A stretch of 7,219 nt of DNA from Candidatus Omnitrophota bacterium. Its GTDB lineage: Bacteria; Omnitrophota; Gorgyraeia; JAHIPI01. The DNA is taken from NCBI GenBank assembly GCA_030616695.1, contig JAUWWU010000045.1:1-7219 (forward strand), given 5' to 3'. Below are positions 1-6,270 of this stretch, piece after piece; position 1 is the first letter of the stretch; every line of letters starts with the position of its first letter. The position numbers were made by a program, and so were the translations under genes. A model generated the notes under the pieces. It searched no databases. It was not told the DNA's origin and saw only the letters and a program-made list of their open reading frames with translations.

Positions 1-893
1 ACGACTTTCCGCAATGGCGTAGATTTCCACCTTTTGTGGAGCCATAACCACTGTTCCGGATGTTTTCTCACGTATCTTTCCAGCGTTAAGGCGAATTTCT
101 GCATTGCCTCCGACCGGCCCGGTTCGTTATCCATAACCTCGATAGGCAATTCCAGAACCAACTTATGGTAAGCCCCGCCGACTCTTACCATAAACGAGGG
201 GATTATAACAGCGCCTGTCTTTTGCGAAAGGGTGAACGCCCCTCTTGCCGTAGAGGTCGGCCTTCCGAAGAAATCTACAAATTCGCCTTTTTTGCCCGCA
301 TCCTGGTCTGATAATATACCGACTATGCCGTTTTTCTCAAGATGTTCGTATATCTCCCTTGTGGCCATACCCTTTTTGACGACCTTGCAGCCCTTGCTTT
401 CTCTATACGCATTCAATGCATTGTTGAGGCGCGACATCTTCTGTTCCCGCGCAAGGACTAAAAGAGGAAGCTCTATAAGGGCGCTTGTAATACTCGAAAG
501 TTCCCAGTTGCCGAAGTGGGCCGTGAGAAATATAAGGCCGTTGCCCTTTGCCAGCGCCTTATCGATATAAGGCATGTTTTCTATTTTGACATATCTTCTT
601 ATGTAAGCATTGTCTACCTTGGGGATCCTCAGGACCTCAACAAGGGTCTCCCCGAAATTCCTGTAAAGGGATTTGACTATGCGGCGCATCTGAGAGGGAT
701 TTTTTTCCGCACAAAAGGCCGCGCGCAGATTCGCATACGCGATCCTCGCCCTCTTGTAATTGACGATATACGCAAGTCTTCCGAAAAGGCGGCCGATCCA
801 TAAAGCGGCCCCGATAGGGAGCACTCTTAAAAACGCGCCCGAGGCTCTAGCTGTTAAATAGAGAACGTAATCTATTAATAACGTATTTTTCAT
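1..893 (-). CDS. lpxL: Lipid A late acyltransferase, LpxL/HtrB family (3' end cut by window edge)
   Basis: Reading the minus strand from the ATG at 893 gives 297 uninterrupted codons to the window edge. The family (lysophospholipid acyltransferase, LpxL/LpxM/HtrB) transfers a secondary acyl chain from acyl-ACP to Kdo2-lipid A at the inner face of the cytoplasmic membrane. Seen: a hydrophobic N-terminal stretch (about residues 18-45), the HX4E catalytic motif as HFGNWE (H126, E131), an SDQD segment near 195-198, FFGRP at 208-212, and the C-terminal signature QWLWLHKRWK at 281-290, which corresponds to the E. coli QYMWFHRRFK region. Family members are about 290-310 residues, so only a few codons should be missing. 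The start is supported by AGGA 9 nt upstream and by homology-like length; it lies inside lpxK, with a 47-bp overlap in another frame. Placement after lpxK and waaA fits its role as the next step. Whether it adds laurate, myristate or another chain, or is LpxM-like, cannot be told. Confidence 0.93.
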   Translation of the reverse strand, partial: MKNTLLIDYVLYLTARASGAFLRVLPIGAALWIGRLFGRLAYIVNYKRARIAYANLRAAFCAEKNPSQMRRIVKSLYRNFGETLVEVLRIPKVDNAYIRRYVKIENMPYIDKALAKGNGLIFLTAHFGNWELSSITSALIELPLLVLAREQKMSRLNNALNAYRESKGCKVVKKGMATREIYEHLEKNGIVGILSDQDAGKKGEFVDFFGRPTSTARGAFTLSQKTGAVIIPSFMVRVGGAYHKLVLELPIEVMDNEPGRSEAMQKFALTLERYVRKHPEQWLWLHKRWKSTPLRKV

Positions 894-1947
894 TTGCACT
901 TATCCTGAAATCTATCTTTAACGCGAATATCTCGAGCTCCCGGGGTATATCTTTTAACCTTTTTAACCGCACACCGTCCTTTTCCGTCGTGACAAGTAAG
1001 CGGATATCCCGGTCGAGGCATTTCCTGGCTACGAAAGCCATGTCTTTGTCTCTATAAGAGTAATGGTCGGGGTAATAGAACTTCTCTGCGGCCTCAGCAC
1101 CGATATTGCCGACCATCCAGCCGAAATAATCCGGATTTGCGATGCCGGCGAGCAGCGCGACCTTTTTATCTGCTATATAGTCAAGGGGCGTAAGCTCCTC
1201 AGAAAATATCCTCTTAAGGCTGACGGGCCGATAAAAAGATTCGGCGATCTCTATATCTCCGTTGAAGCGCTTTAGCATATTACGGATGTAGTCGATATTG
1301 CCGCGGCCCATATCCGATTTTGTCAATATAGCGATATCGGCGCCCTCTAGGCGCGTAAGAGGCTCTCTTAATACGCCTCTCGGAAAAAGCTTCAGGTTTC
1401 CGAAGGGCGACGTTGAGTCAATCAAAACTATGTCAAGGTCTCTCTTGATCCGGTAATGCTGAAACCCGTCGTCAAGTATTATACAATCGCTCCCGAGCCG
1501 CTCTTTCGCCTCTCTGGCATTCCTGACCCTGTTCTTTCCCGTCAAAACCGGTATATCCTTTAACCTCTCTTCGAGAAGGTGCGATTCATCGTTGCCATAG
1601 CCCCTTGTTAAAACAGCGGGCTTCCTCCCCATAGTCCTGGCATTTTCCGCAAGCATAATGGTGAAAGGCGTCTTTCCCGTTCCTCCCAAAGTAATGTTTC
1701 CAACGCTTATTACTTTGGCATCTATCTTATGCGGACGCAATACATTGCTTTTGTAGAGAAGATATATACACCTTAACAAAAACAGATATACAACCGATGC
1801 CACCGACAAAAGCGCCCCTACGATACGGGCATCCATCGTCTTCCTTTTATCCGTCATTATCGAAAGTATGTATTGTTTCATAATACCGTAGTCCGAAGGA
1901 GAAGCATGATATTCACTTGCTCCGACAAAATTTTTAACGCTTCTCAT
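847..1947 (-). CDS. lpxK: Tetraacyldisaccharide 4'-kinase LpxK
   Basis: LpxK phosphorylates the 4' position of tetraacyldisaccharide-1-phosphate with ATP, giving lipid IVA, at the cytoplasmic membrane. The 366-residue frame shows a membrane-associating hydrophobic helix (about 42-65), the P-loop GNITLGGTGKT (83-93), TRGYG (114-118), DDGFQH (159-164), LFPRGVLREPL (187-197), PDHYSY (293-298) and TEKDGVRL (321-328). These are the family's landmarks in order. The stretch between TRGYG and DDGFQH is about 40 residues, shorter than in E. coli (about 59), and the usual DEP motif reads DES (120-122). The start is uncertain. ATG 1947 follows an in-frame TAA directly and has no well-spaced ribosome site of its own. 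Residues 1-22 look unlike the family, and M23 (position 1881) is an alternative that gives 344 residues. The 3' end overlaps the lpxL-type gene by 47 bp. Function is nearly certain; start is about even between the two. Confidence 0.95.
   Translation of the reverse strand: MRSVKNFVGASEYHASPSDYGIMKQYILSIMTDKRKTMDARIVGALLSVASVVYLFLLRCIYLLYKSNVLRPHKIDAKVISVGNITLGGTGKTPFTIMLAENARTMGRKPAVLTRGYGNDESHLLEERLKDIPVLTGKNRVRNAREAKERLGSDCIILDDGFQHYRIKRDLDIVLIDSTSPFGNLKLFPRGVLREPLTRLEGADIAILTKSDMGRGNIDYIRNMLKRFNGDIEIAESFYRPVSLKRIFSEELTPLDYIADKKVALLAGIANPDYFGWMVGNIGAEAAEKFYYPDHYSYRDKDMAFVARKCLDRDIRLLVTTEKDGVRLKRLKDIPRELEIFALKIDFRISANEKYVINRLRSLFNS
903..906 (-). promoter_or_regulatory. Ribosome binding site for the lpxL-type gene
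   Basis: AGGA on the minus strand, 9 nt before the ATG at 893. It lies wholly within the lpxK coding region, so ribosomes finishing lpxK pass over it. This site decides the ATG at 893 as the start, since the first in-frame residues (MKNTLLIDYV) then lead directly into the hydrophobic segment expected at this family's N-terminus. Confidence 0.6.
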
Positions 1948-1971
1948 TTACACCACATCATACTTCTCCTT
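1896..1971 (-). promoter_or_regulatory. Putative mRNA stem-loop burying the Shine-Dalgarno at the waaA/lpxK junction
   Basis: Two inverted 15-bp arms, 1957-1971 and 1896-1910, differ at one position. In minus-strand RNA that position becomes a U-G wobble, so all 15 positions can pair. A further G-U and U-A pair (1956/1911, 1955/1912) extends the stem to 17 bp around a loop of about 42 nt. The upstream arm holds AAGGAG, the only strong ribosome binding site between waaA and lpxK, plus an ATG; the downstream arm lies in lpxK codons for residues 13-18. The ATG at 1947 sits in the loop. The upstream arm begins at the last base of the waaA stop codon, so a ribosome ending waaA would be expected to open it. 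No U-run follows, so it is not a classical terminator. A regulatory role is inference; a chance repeat or a template-switch duplication are the alternatives. Confidence 0.45.
1944..1961 (-). other. Possible five-codon leader ORF (MMWCK) overlapping the lpxK start
   Basis: ATG ATG TGG TGT AAA TGA lies 4 nt (first ATG) or 7 nt (second ATG) after AGGAG, an excellent ribosome-site spacing. Its stop overlaps the ATG at 1947 as ATGA. It is out of frame with lpxK. It could serve to deliver ribosomes to the lpxK ATG by termination and re-initiation, or be a chance arrangement. The peptide itself resembles nothing known. Confidence 0.25.
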
Positions 1972-3275
1972 TACAGGTATTCACGGATTAGCGAGATATT
2001 TCGCTCCGTAGAGCCGATATTGTCGAATACGACCTTTTTGGCCCTTTCGCCCATCTCTTTACACCTCTCTTCGCTGGATAATAACTTTCGTAAAGAACTT
2101 ACAAGCCCGTTCTTATCCTTCACGATTTCTATTGCCCCGCTTTTGGCAAAGAGCTCCGACATGTCCTTAAAATTATGGACGTATGAGCCCGTTATAACCG
2201 GTTTTGCGTATGCTGCCGGCTCTATAAAATTCTGTCCGCCGTGAGGAATAAGGCTCCCCCCCATAAACACTATTGTTGCCAATTTATAAAATGACTTTAG
2301 CCGCCCCATCGAATCCAGTATAAATACGGGACTGTCGCCGTAATCGGCAGGGTTGCTCTTAGCGGAGGCGCATCTCTTTTCTACTTCAGAAATCCTGACG
2401 GGCTTGAATCCCAACCGCCCGGCCAGCGCTTCTATCTCGCCGACCCTTTCAATGTGCCGCGGGGCTATTAAGAGCCTCAGATCGGAAAAATCCTTTTTGA
2501 GCGCCCTGTAGGATTCCAGTATTTTGGCATCTTCGCCGCGATGTGTGCTGCCGGCTACAATAAGCCTTGACGGCTCCGGAAGCCACTTACCCCTTTCCTC
2601 AACAGGGGCCCGCGCTTCTCCTCCTTCGTCTCTTATAAGGACACTATCAAATTTCATATTGCCCGTGACTTTTATACTGCCGGCGGCGGCGCCTAACCTC
2701 CTTATCCTTTCTGCATCTGCCTCTGTCCTCATGCAGAAAAGCCTTACCTTTGCCAATATGCCCCGCATAACAGGTTTTATGAGACGGTAATTCCTGAATG
2801 AGCGCGGCGATATCCTTCCGTTCATGAGAACGGCCGGAATATTCCTGTTATAGAGTTCCGTGAGAAGATTAGGCCATATCTCTGTCTCAATAGCAATAAA
2901 TAAAGAAGGGTTGACGGCTCTTACCAATCCTCTGACAACAAAACTTAAATCTATAGGGAAATATATTACTATATCTTCTCCTCCGGCGAGCCTGACGGCA
3001 ATATCATGCCCTGTCTTAGTCACGTTAGATATGACGAAGCGTTTCGCAGGAAGCATACGGCGCATATCTTTTATAAGGGTCTCCGCGGTTTTCATCTCGC
3101 CGACACTTACGGCGTGTAGCCATACAGGCCTGGTTGCCGCAATAGAAGAAAACGTATCCTTACCGAATATCCCGAAACGCTGTAAAAAATCCCGGTGATA
3201 TTTTCTCTTTATAAGGAAATACGGCAGATAAAATATCGAAAATAATAAAAAGAAGATGTCGTATAGTATCCTCAT
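1971..3275 (-). CDS. waaA: 3-deoxy-D-manno-octulosonic acid (Kdo) transferase WaaA/KdtA
   Basis: WaaA transfers Kdo from CMP-Kdo to lipid IVA at the cytoplasmic membrane (family GT30). The 434-residue product starts with a hydrophobic anchor (about residues 3-21). Then come WLHAVSVGE (52-60), where the last Glu matches the proposed catalytic base of the family, ETEIWPN (130-136), PRSFRNY (157-163), the inter-domain VTGNMKFD (203-210), AGSTHRGED (241-249), APRHIER (271-277) and the C-terminal GGSLIPHGGQN with FIEP (339-353). Two-domain GT-B layout and length (E. coli 425) fit a complete gene. The ATG at 3275 was chosen because AGGTGG precedes it by 5 nt; an in-frame GTG at 3284 would add only three residues (MGR). 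The ribosome site overlaps the xerC stop, implying coupling; 23 bp separate waaA from the lpxK ATG. Whether it adds one, two or more Kdo residues cannot be read from sequence. Confidence 0.96.
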   Translation of the reverse strand: MRILYDIFFLLFSIFYLPYFLIKRKYHRDFLQRFGIFGKDTFSSIAATRPVWLHAVSVGEMKTAETLIKDMRRMLPAKRFVISNVTKTGHDIAVRLAGGEDIVIYFPIDLSFVVRGLVRAVNPSLFIAIETEIWPNLLTELYNRNIPAVLMNGRISPRSFRNYRLIKPVMRGILAKVRLFCMRTEADAERIRRLGAAAGSIKVTGNMKFDSVLIRDEGGEARAPVEERGKWLPEPSRLIVAGSTHRGEDAKILESYRALKKDFSDLRLLIAPRHIERVGEIEALAGRLGFKPVRISEVEKRCASAKSNPADYGDSPVFILDSMGRLKSFYKLATIVFMGGSLIPHGGQNFIEPAAYAKPVITGSYVHNFKDMSELFAKSGAIEIVKDKNGLVSSLRKLLSSEERCKEMGERAKKVVFDNIGSTERNISLIREYL

Positions 3276-3280
3276 CCTTC

Positions 3281-3286
3281 CCACCT
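3281..3286 (-). promoter_or_regulatory. Ribosome binding site for waaA, overlapping the xerC stop
   Basis: AGGTGG on the minus strand, 5 nt before the ATG at 3275. Its first two bases are the last two of the xerC TAG. This favours ATG 3275 over GTG 3284, which would lie inside the ribosome site itself and has only a weak GAGAG-like stretch upstream. Confidence 0.55.
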
Positions 3287-4157
3287 ATGCTCTCGGGTGC
3301 GCCTTTTCATAAACCTCTTTCAATCTTTTTGTGGTAACGTGCGTATATATCTGCGTGGTCGACAGGTTCATATGGCCCAACAGCTCTTGGACGCTTCTCA
3401 AATCGGCCCCTCTGTTTAATAGATGGGTAGCAAAGGAATGTCTTAACGTATGAGGCGAAATGCCTTCTTTGAGAGACACCATTTTTATATATTTTCCAAC
3501 AACGCGCCTGACGCTCCTGTCTGTAAGGCGCGCCCCGTTTTTATTTAGAAATACGGCCTTTTTATCAGCGAGCTTACGAAGTCCTCTTTTGGTGAGATAA
3601 TTTCTAATTGCCCGGAGGGCTTTATCGCCTATGGGTGCCAGCCTTTCCTTTTTGCCCTTTCCCGATACCTTCACCACCCCTCCTATGAAATCTATGTTAT
3701 TGACATTCAAGCCCACAAGTTCGCTAACGCGTATCCCTGTCGAATAAAGCGTCTCTAATATCGCCCTATCCCGTAATCCGCTCAGGTCCTTATCGCTAGG
3801 CGCTTCTACAAGCTTAACCGCCTCGCCGGCATCCAAAAAGAGGGGTAATTTTTTCTCGAATTTGGGGGTAGCGATACTTGAAGCGGGATTTGTCTTAAGG
3901 TACCCTTCCCTGTACAGGAATCTAAAAAACGAACGCAGGGTCGCCAGTTTTCTCGCAACGGTGCGTTTTGAATAATTCAGCCCCCTCATGTGCGCAAGGT
4001 AACGCCGCAAAACCAGGTAACTCACATCTTCCAGGGGCGCATCGCCTAAAAATTTACCAAAGTCTTTAAGATCGACTGAGTAATTTATTATTGTATGGGC
4101 GGAGGCGTTCTTCTCTATTTTTAAATACGCTATAAATTTATCGATATACCGTATCAT
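3285..4157 (-). CDS. xerC: Site-specific tyrosine recombinase XerC-type
   Basis: Xer recombinases resolve chromosome dimers at dif sites, with FtsK at the division septum. The 290-residue product has the N-terminal SAM-like core-binding domain (about 1-95, with SAHTIINY and TLRSFFRFLYREG) and the C-terminal catalytic domain. All six expected catalytic residues are present: R143 (GIRVSEL), K167 (SGKGKKER), H236 and R239 (HTLRH), H262 (LGHMNLS) and nucleophile Y271 (IYTHV). The C-terminus EVYEKAHPRA is characteristic of the XerC/CodV group. Start at ATG 4157 matches family length and N-terminus (MIRYIDKFIAYLK). The frame is open further upstream to a GTG at 4241, but those 28 residues overlap topA and do not look like the family. 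No good Shine-Dalgarno precedes 4157, so expression may depend on ribosomes leaving topA 32 bp upstream. XerD or a single-recombinase XerA/XerH role is possible. Adjacency to topA and dprA supports a housekeeping copy rather than a phage integrase. Confidence 0.93.
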   Translation of the reverse strand: MIRYIDKFIAYLKIEKNASAHTIINYSVDLKDFGKFLGDAPLEDVSYLVLRRYLAHMRGLNYSKRTVARKLATLRSFFRFLYREGYLKTNPASSIATPKFEKKLPLFLDAGEAVKLVEAPSDKDLSGLRDRAILETLYSTGIRVSELVGLNVNNIDFIGGVVKVSGKGKKERLAPIGDKALRAIRNYLTKRGLRKLADKKAVFLNKNGARLTDRSVRRVVGKYIKMVSLKEGISPHTLRHSFATHLLNRGADLRSVQELLGHMNLSTTQIYTHVTTKRLKEVYEKAHPRA

Positions 4158-4189
4158 TGGCTTCGGTTTGCAGGTTAAGTTATCGGCGG

Positions 4190-6163
4190 CTAACAAGGCT
4201 TTTTTTGTTCTGCGGGCAAAGAGCGCGAGACATAACGGCACTTAGGATAATTGGTGCAGCCGTAAAATGCGCCTCTGGTAGAACGCCTTTCGATAAGCTC
4301 TCCGCCGCAGCCTTCCTGGGGGCATTTGATTCCGGTAGTTATGGATTTGGAATATTTGCATTCGGGAAACTTCGAGCAACTTAAGAATTTCCCTTTCCTG
4401 CCCCATTTTATAACCATCGGGCTGCCGCATTTTTCACAGATCTCATCGGTAGGCACATTTTGCCGTTTAAGGTTCGCCATATCCTTCTGAGCCTTTTCCC
4501 ATGCAACCTTAAACTTGGCGTAAAAATCTTTCAGCACCTTGACCCAGTCCATCTTACCCTCTTCGACTTCATCCAGCTCCTCTTCGAGATAAGCCGTAAA
4601 TTTTATATCCAACACTCTCGGAAAGTGCTTTGTCAGGAGTTCGGTTACCACTATCCCGAGCTCGGTAGGATGAAGATAGCCTTTTTCCCTTTTAATATAA
4701 TTTCGGAATATGATCGTGGAAATTATCGGGGCGTACGTGCTGGGTCTTCCTATGCCCTTTTCCTCCAGCGCCTTGACTAAAGAGGCGTCGGAAAATCTCG
4801 GCGGGGGGTTTGTAAAATGCTGGCTGGACTCCAGACTTATAAGATATAAAAGTTCGTTCATGTCTAAAACCGGGAGAATGTCAGCCTGCTTCTTTTGTTG
4901 ATATACTATTGTAAAACCGTCAAAAAGGACTTTTGTGCCGCTGGCGCGGAACATGCATCTTCCCGCTTCTATATCAACGCTTGTCGTGAGACTCAAGGAA
5001 GATTCCATCTGGCTTGTGATAAACCTGTTCCATATGAGCTGGTATAATTTGAACTGACTCGGATTAAGATAATCCTTTATGTTGGACGGCTCCCTCAGGC
5101 GCAAACTCGGCCTTATCGCTTCGTGCGCCTCTTGAGCGCCCTTCTTCGCTTTATATTTATGCGGCGCCGCAGGGTAATAAGATTTGCCGAATTTTTTCGT
5201 TATATAATCCCGCGCCGCGTCCTGGGCTTCCTTTGATACGGCTACGGAATCCGTCCTCATATACGTTATAAGACCCGTGGCCTCCTCCTTGCCCAGTTCC
5301 ATTCCTTCGTTAAGCTCCTGCGCTATCCTCATGGTCCGGCTCACTGAAAATCCCAGCTTGTTAAAAGCATCCTGTTGCAGGGTGCTCGTAATATAGGGTG
5401 GCGACGGCCTTTTTCTCTTTTTGGTGTCCTTGACCTTTTTTACTATAAATTTTTCTTTTTCAAGTTCTTCTTTAAGGCTGTGGGCATCTTTTTCTTTCTT
5501 AAGCTGCGACCCTTTGCCTTCTATTAAAATAAGTTTTGCTTTGAACTGCCTTAGGTCGTTTTCTTTTTTTCTAAGAAGCGCCTCTATCTCCCAATATTCC
5601 TCCGGGACAAATGCCTTTATCTTTTTCTCCCTTTCGACAACAAGCCTTAGGGCGACTGACTGCACCCTTCCGGCGCTTAATCCCCTGCCGACCTTCTTCC
5701 ATAAAAGCGGGCTTAAGCTATACCCCAATATCCTGTCAAGGACCCTTCTGGCCTGTTGGGCATTAACCATGTTCGCGTCGATTGCGTGCGGGCTCTTAAA
5801 CGCCTCTTTGATGGCCTTTTCCGTTATTTCATGAAATGTCACACGGCAGACATCGGGGCTTATAGTCTCCAGGTGCTTTTTGAGGTGATGGGCTATAGCT
5901 TCGCCTTCTCTGTCAGGGTCCATAGCCAAATAGATCTTATCCTTGCCTTTGGCCTCTTTTTTGAGTTCCGAGAGCACCTTGCGGCGTTTAGCTATCACTA
6001 TATATGTCGGCTTGAAATCATTATCTATATCCACGCCCATCTTGCTCTTTGGGAGGTCCACGACATGGCCCATGGAGGACAGGATAACGTAACCCTTCCC
6101 CAAAAATTTATGTATTGTCTTGGATTTGGTCGGTGATTCTACGATTACTAAATATTTTGACAT
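4190..6163 (-). CDS. topA: DNA topoisomerase I (type IA)
   Basis: TopA relaxes negative supercoils by single-strand passage through a covalent phosphotyrosine intermediate. The 657-residue product opens with the Toprim domain: VIVESPTKSKTI (6-17, metal-binding E9) and DPDREGEAIA (82-91, with D82, D84 and E88). NAQQARRVLDRILGY spans 134-148 and GLSAGRVQS 161-169. The active-site tyrosine is Y301 in YMRTDS, followed by AHEAIRP (346-352) and EEKGIGRPSTYA (467-478). The C-terminus carries two zinc ribbons: C576, C579, C596, C602 and C614, C619, C636, C642. E. coli TopA is longer (865) and has a longer tail; a two-ribbon enzyme of this size is common elsewhere. The start at ATG 6163 is supported by AAGGA 5 nt upstream. 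The gene follows dprA after a 107-bp gap with a hairpin repeat. It is intact, with no frameshift. Confidence 0.98.
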   Translation of the reverse strand: MSKYLVIVESPTKSKTIHKFLGKGYVILSSMGHVVDLPKSKMGVDIDNDFKPTYIVIAKRRKVLSELKKEAKGKDKIYLAMDPDREGEAIAHHLKKHLETISPDVCRVTFHEITEKAIKEAFKSPHAIDANMVNAQQARRVLDRILGYSLSPLLWKKVGRGLSAGRVQSVALRLVVEREKKIKAFVPEEYWEIEALLRKKENDLRQFKAKLILIEGKGSQLKKEKDAHSLKEELEKEKFIVKKVKDTKKRKRPSPPYITSTLQQDAFNKLGFSVSRTMRIAQELNEGMELGKEEATGLITYMRTDSVAVSKEAQDAARDYITKKFGKSYYPAAPHKYKAKKGAQEAHEAIRPSLRLREPSNIKDYLNPSQFKLYQLIWNRFITSQMESSLSLTTSVDIEAGRCMFRASGTKVLFDGFTIVYQQKKQADILPVLDMNELLYLISLESSQHFTNPPPRFSDASLVKALEEKGIGRPSTYAPIISTIIFRNYIKREKGYLHPTELGIVVTELLTKHFPRVLDIKFTAYLEEELDEVEEGKMDWVKVLKDFYAKFKVAWEKAQKDMANLKRQNVPTDEICEKCGSPMVIKWGRKGKFLSCSKFPECKYSKSITTGIKCPQEGCGGELIERRSTRGAFYGCTNYPKCRYVSRSLPAEQKKPC

Positions 6164-6168
6164 GGTAT

Positions 6169-6173
6169 TCCTT
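6169..6173 (-). promoter_or_regulatory. Ribosome binding site for topA
   Basis: AAGGA on the minus strand, 5 nt before the ATG at 6163. It fixes the topA start, which also places the Toprim Glu at residue 9 as usual for the family. Confidence 0.65.
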
Positions 6174-6178
6174 TGCGT

Positions 6179-6265
6179 GGGTCAGACCCTATAAACAGAC
6201 TTCTGAGGTACCTTGGGGGGACACCTCACTCTTTTTGACACTGCTAATACGAGTGAAGTGTCCCC
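6179..6265. repeat. REP/MITE-like palindromic element in the dprA-topA gap
   Basis: This gap contains an imperfect inverted repeat: the 15-base arm 6217-6231 (GGGGACACCTCACTC) pairs with 6251-6265 at 14 of 15 positions, with a 19-nt spacer. An 11-bp palindrome, GGGTCAGACCC, lies at 6179-6189 with a single unpaired centre, and AGGTACCT is at 6206-6213. TGAGGT (6204-6209) and ACCTCA (6223-6228), and GACACT (6237-6242) with AGTGTC (6257-6262), offer alternative pairings. The clustered palindromes fit a non-autonomous repeat of the kind mobilised by IS200-like (REP-associated) transposases. From memory, GGGTCTGACCC and GGGGACACTT-type ends recur between genes in metagenome-assembled genomes, but this was not searched. 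No second copy was seen in the window. Confidence 0.55.
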
Positions 6266-6270
6266 TTTTA

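Noticed and set aside
232..803. Two plus-strand ORFs (232-570 and 516-803)
   Set aside because: Both are antisense to the lpxL-type gene, whose minus-strand frame has the HX4E motif and full family signature; the plus-strand translations show nothing recognisable.
1896..1910. Plus-strand Shine-Dalgarno-like AAGGAGAAGC followed by ATG (1906), and the plus-strand ORF 1873-2244
   Set aside because: It is the inverted copy of the junction ribosome site; the plus-strand ORF is antisense to lpxK and waaA and has no family features.
4158..4241. Longer xerC with GTG start at 4241
   Set aside because: The 28 added residues overlap the topA end, have no ribosome site, and do not resemble Xer N-termini; ATG 4157 gives the normal family length.
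4242..4430. 62-residue minus-strand ORF inside the 3' part of topA
   Set aside because: It lies wholly within the zinc-ribbon coding region of topA in another frame, has no recognisable family features, and topA is intact across it.
5421..6136. Plus-strand ORFs antisense to topA, one rich in Ser, Phe and Leu
   Set aside because: Shadows of Lys/Glu-rich topA coding sequence; the hydrophobic look is the expected antisense of charged codons.
6235..6250. TTGACA followed by TAATAC as a plus-strand promoter
   Set aside because: Only 4 nt separate the two boxes and no plus-strand gene lies downstream; they form the spacer of the inverted repeat.
6217..6265. Rho-independent terminator after dprA
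   Set aside because: The stem is strong, but in the minus-strand direction it is followed by CCAAGGTACC with no U-run, and a 19-nt loop is atypical.
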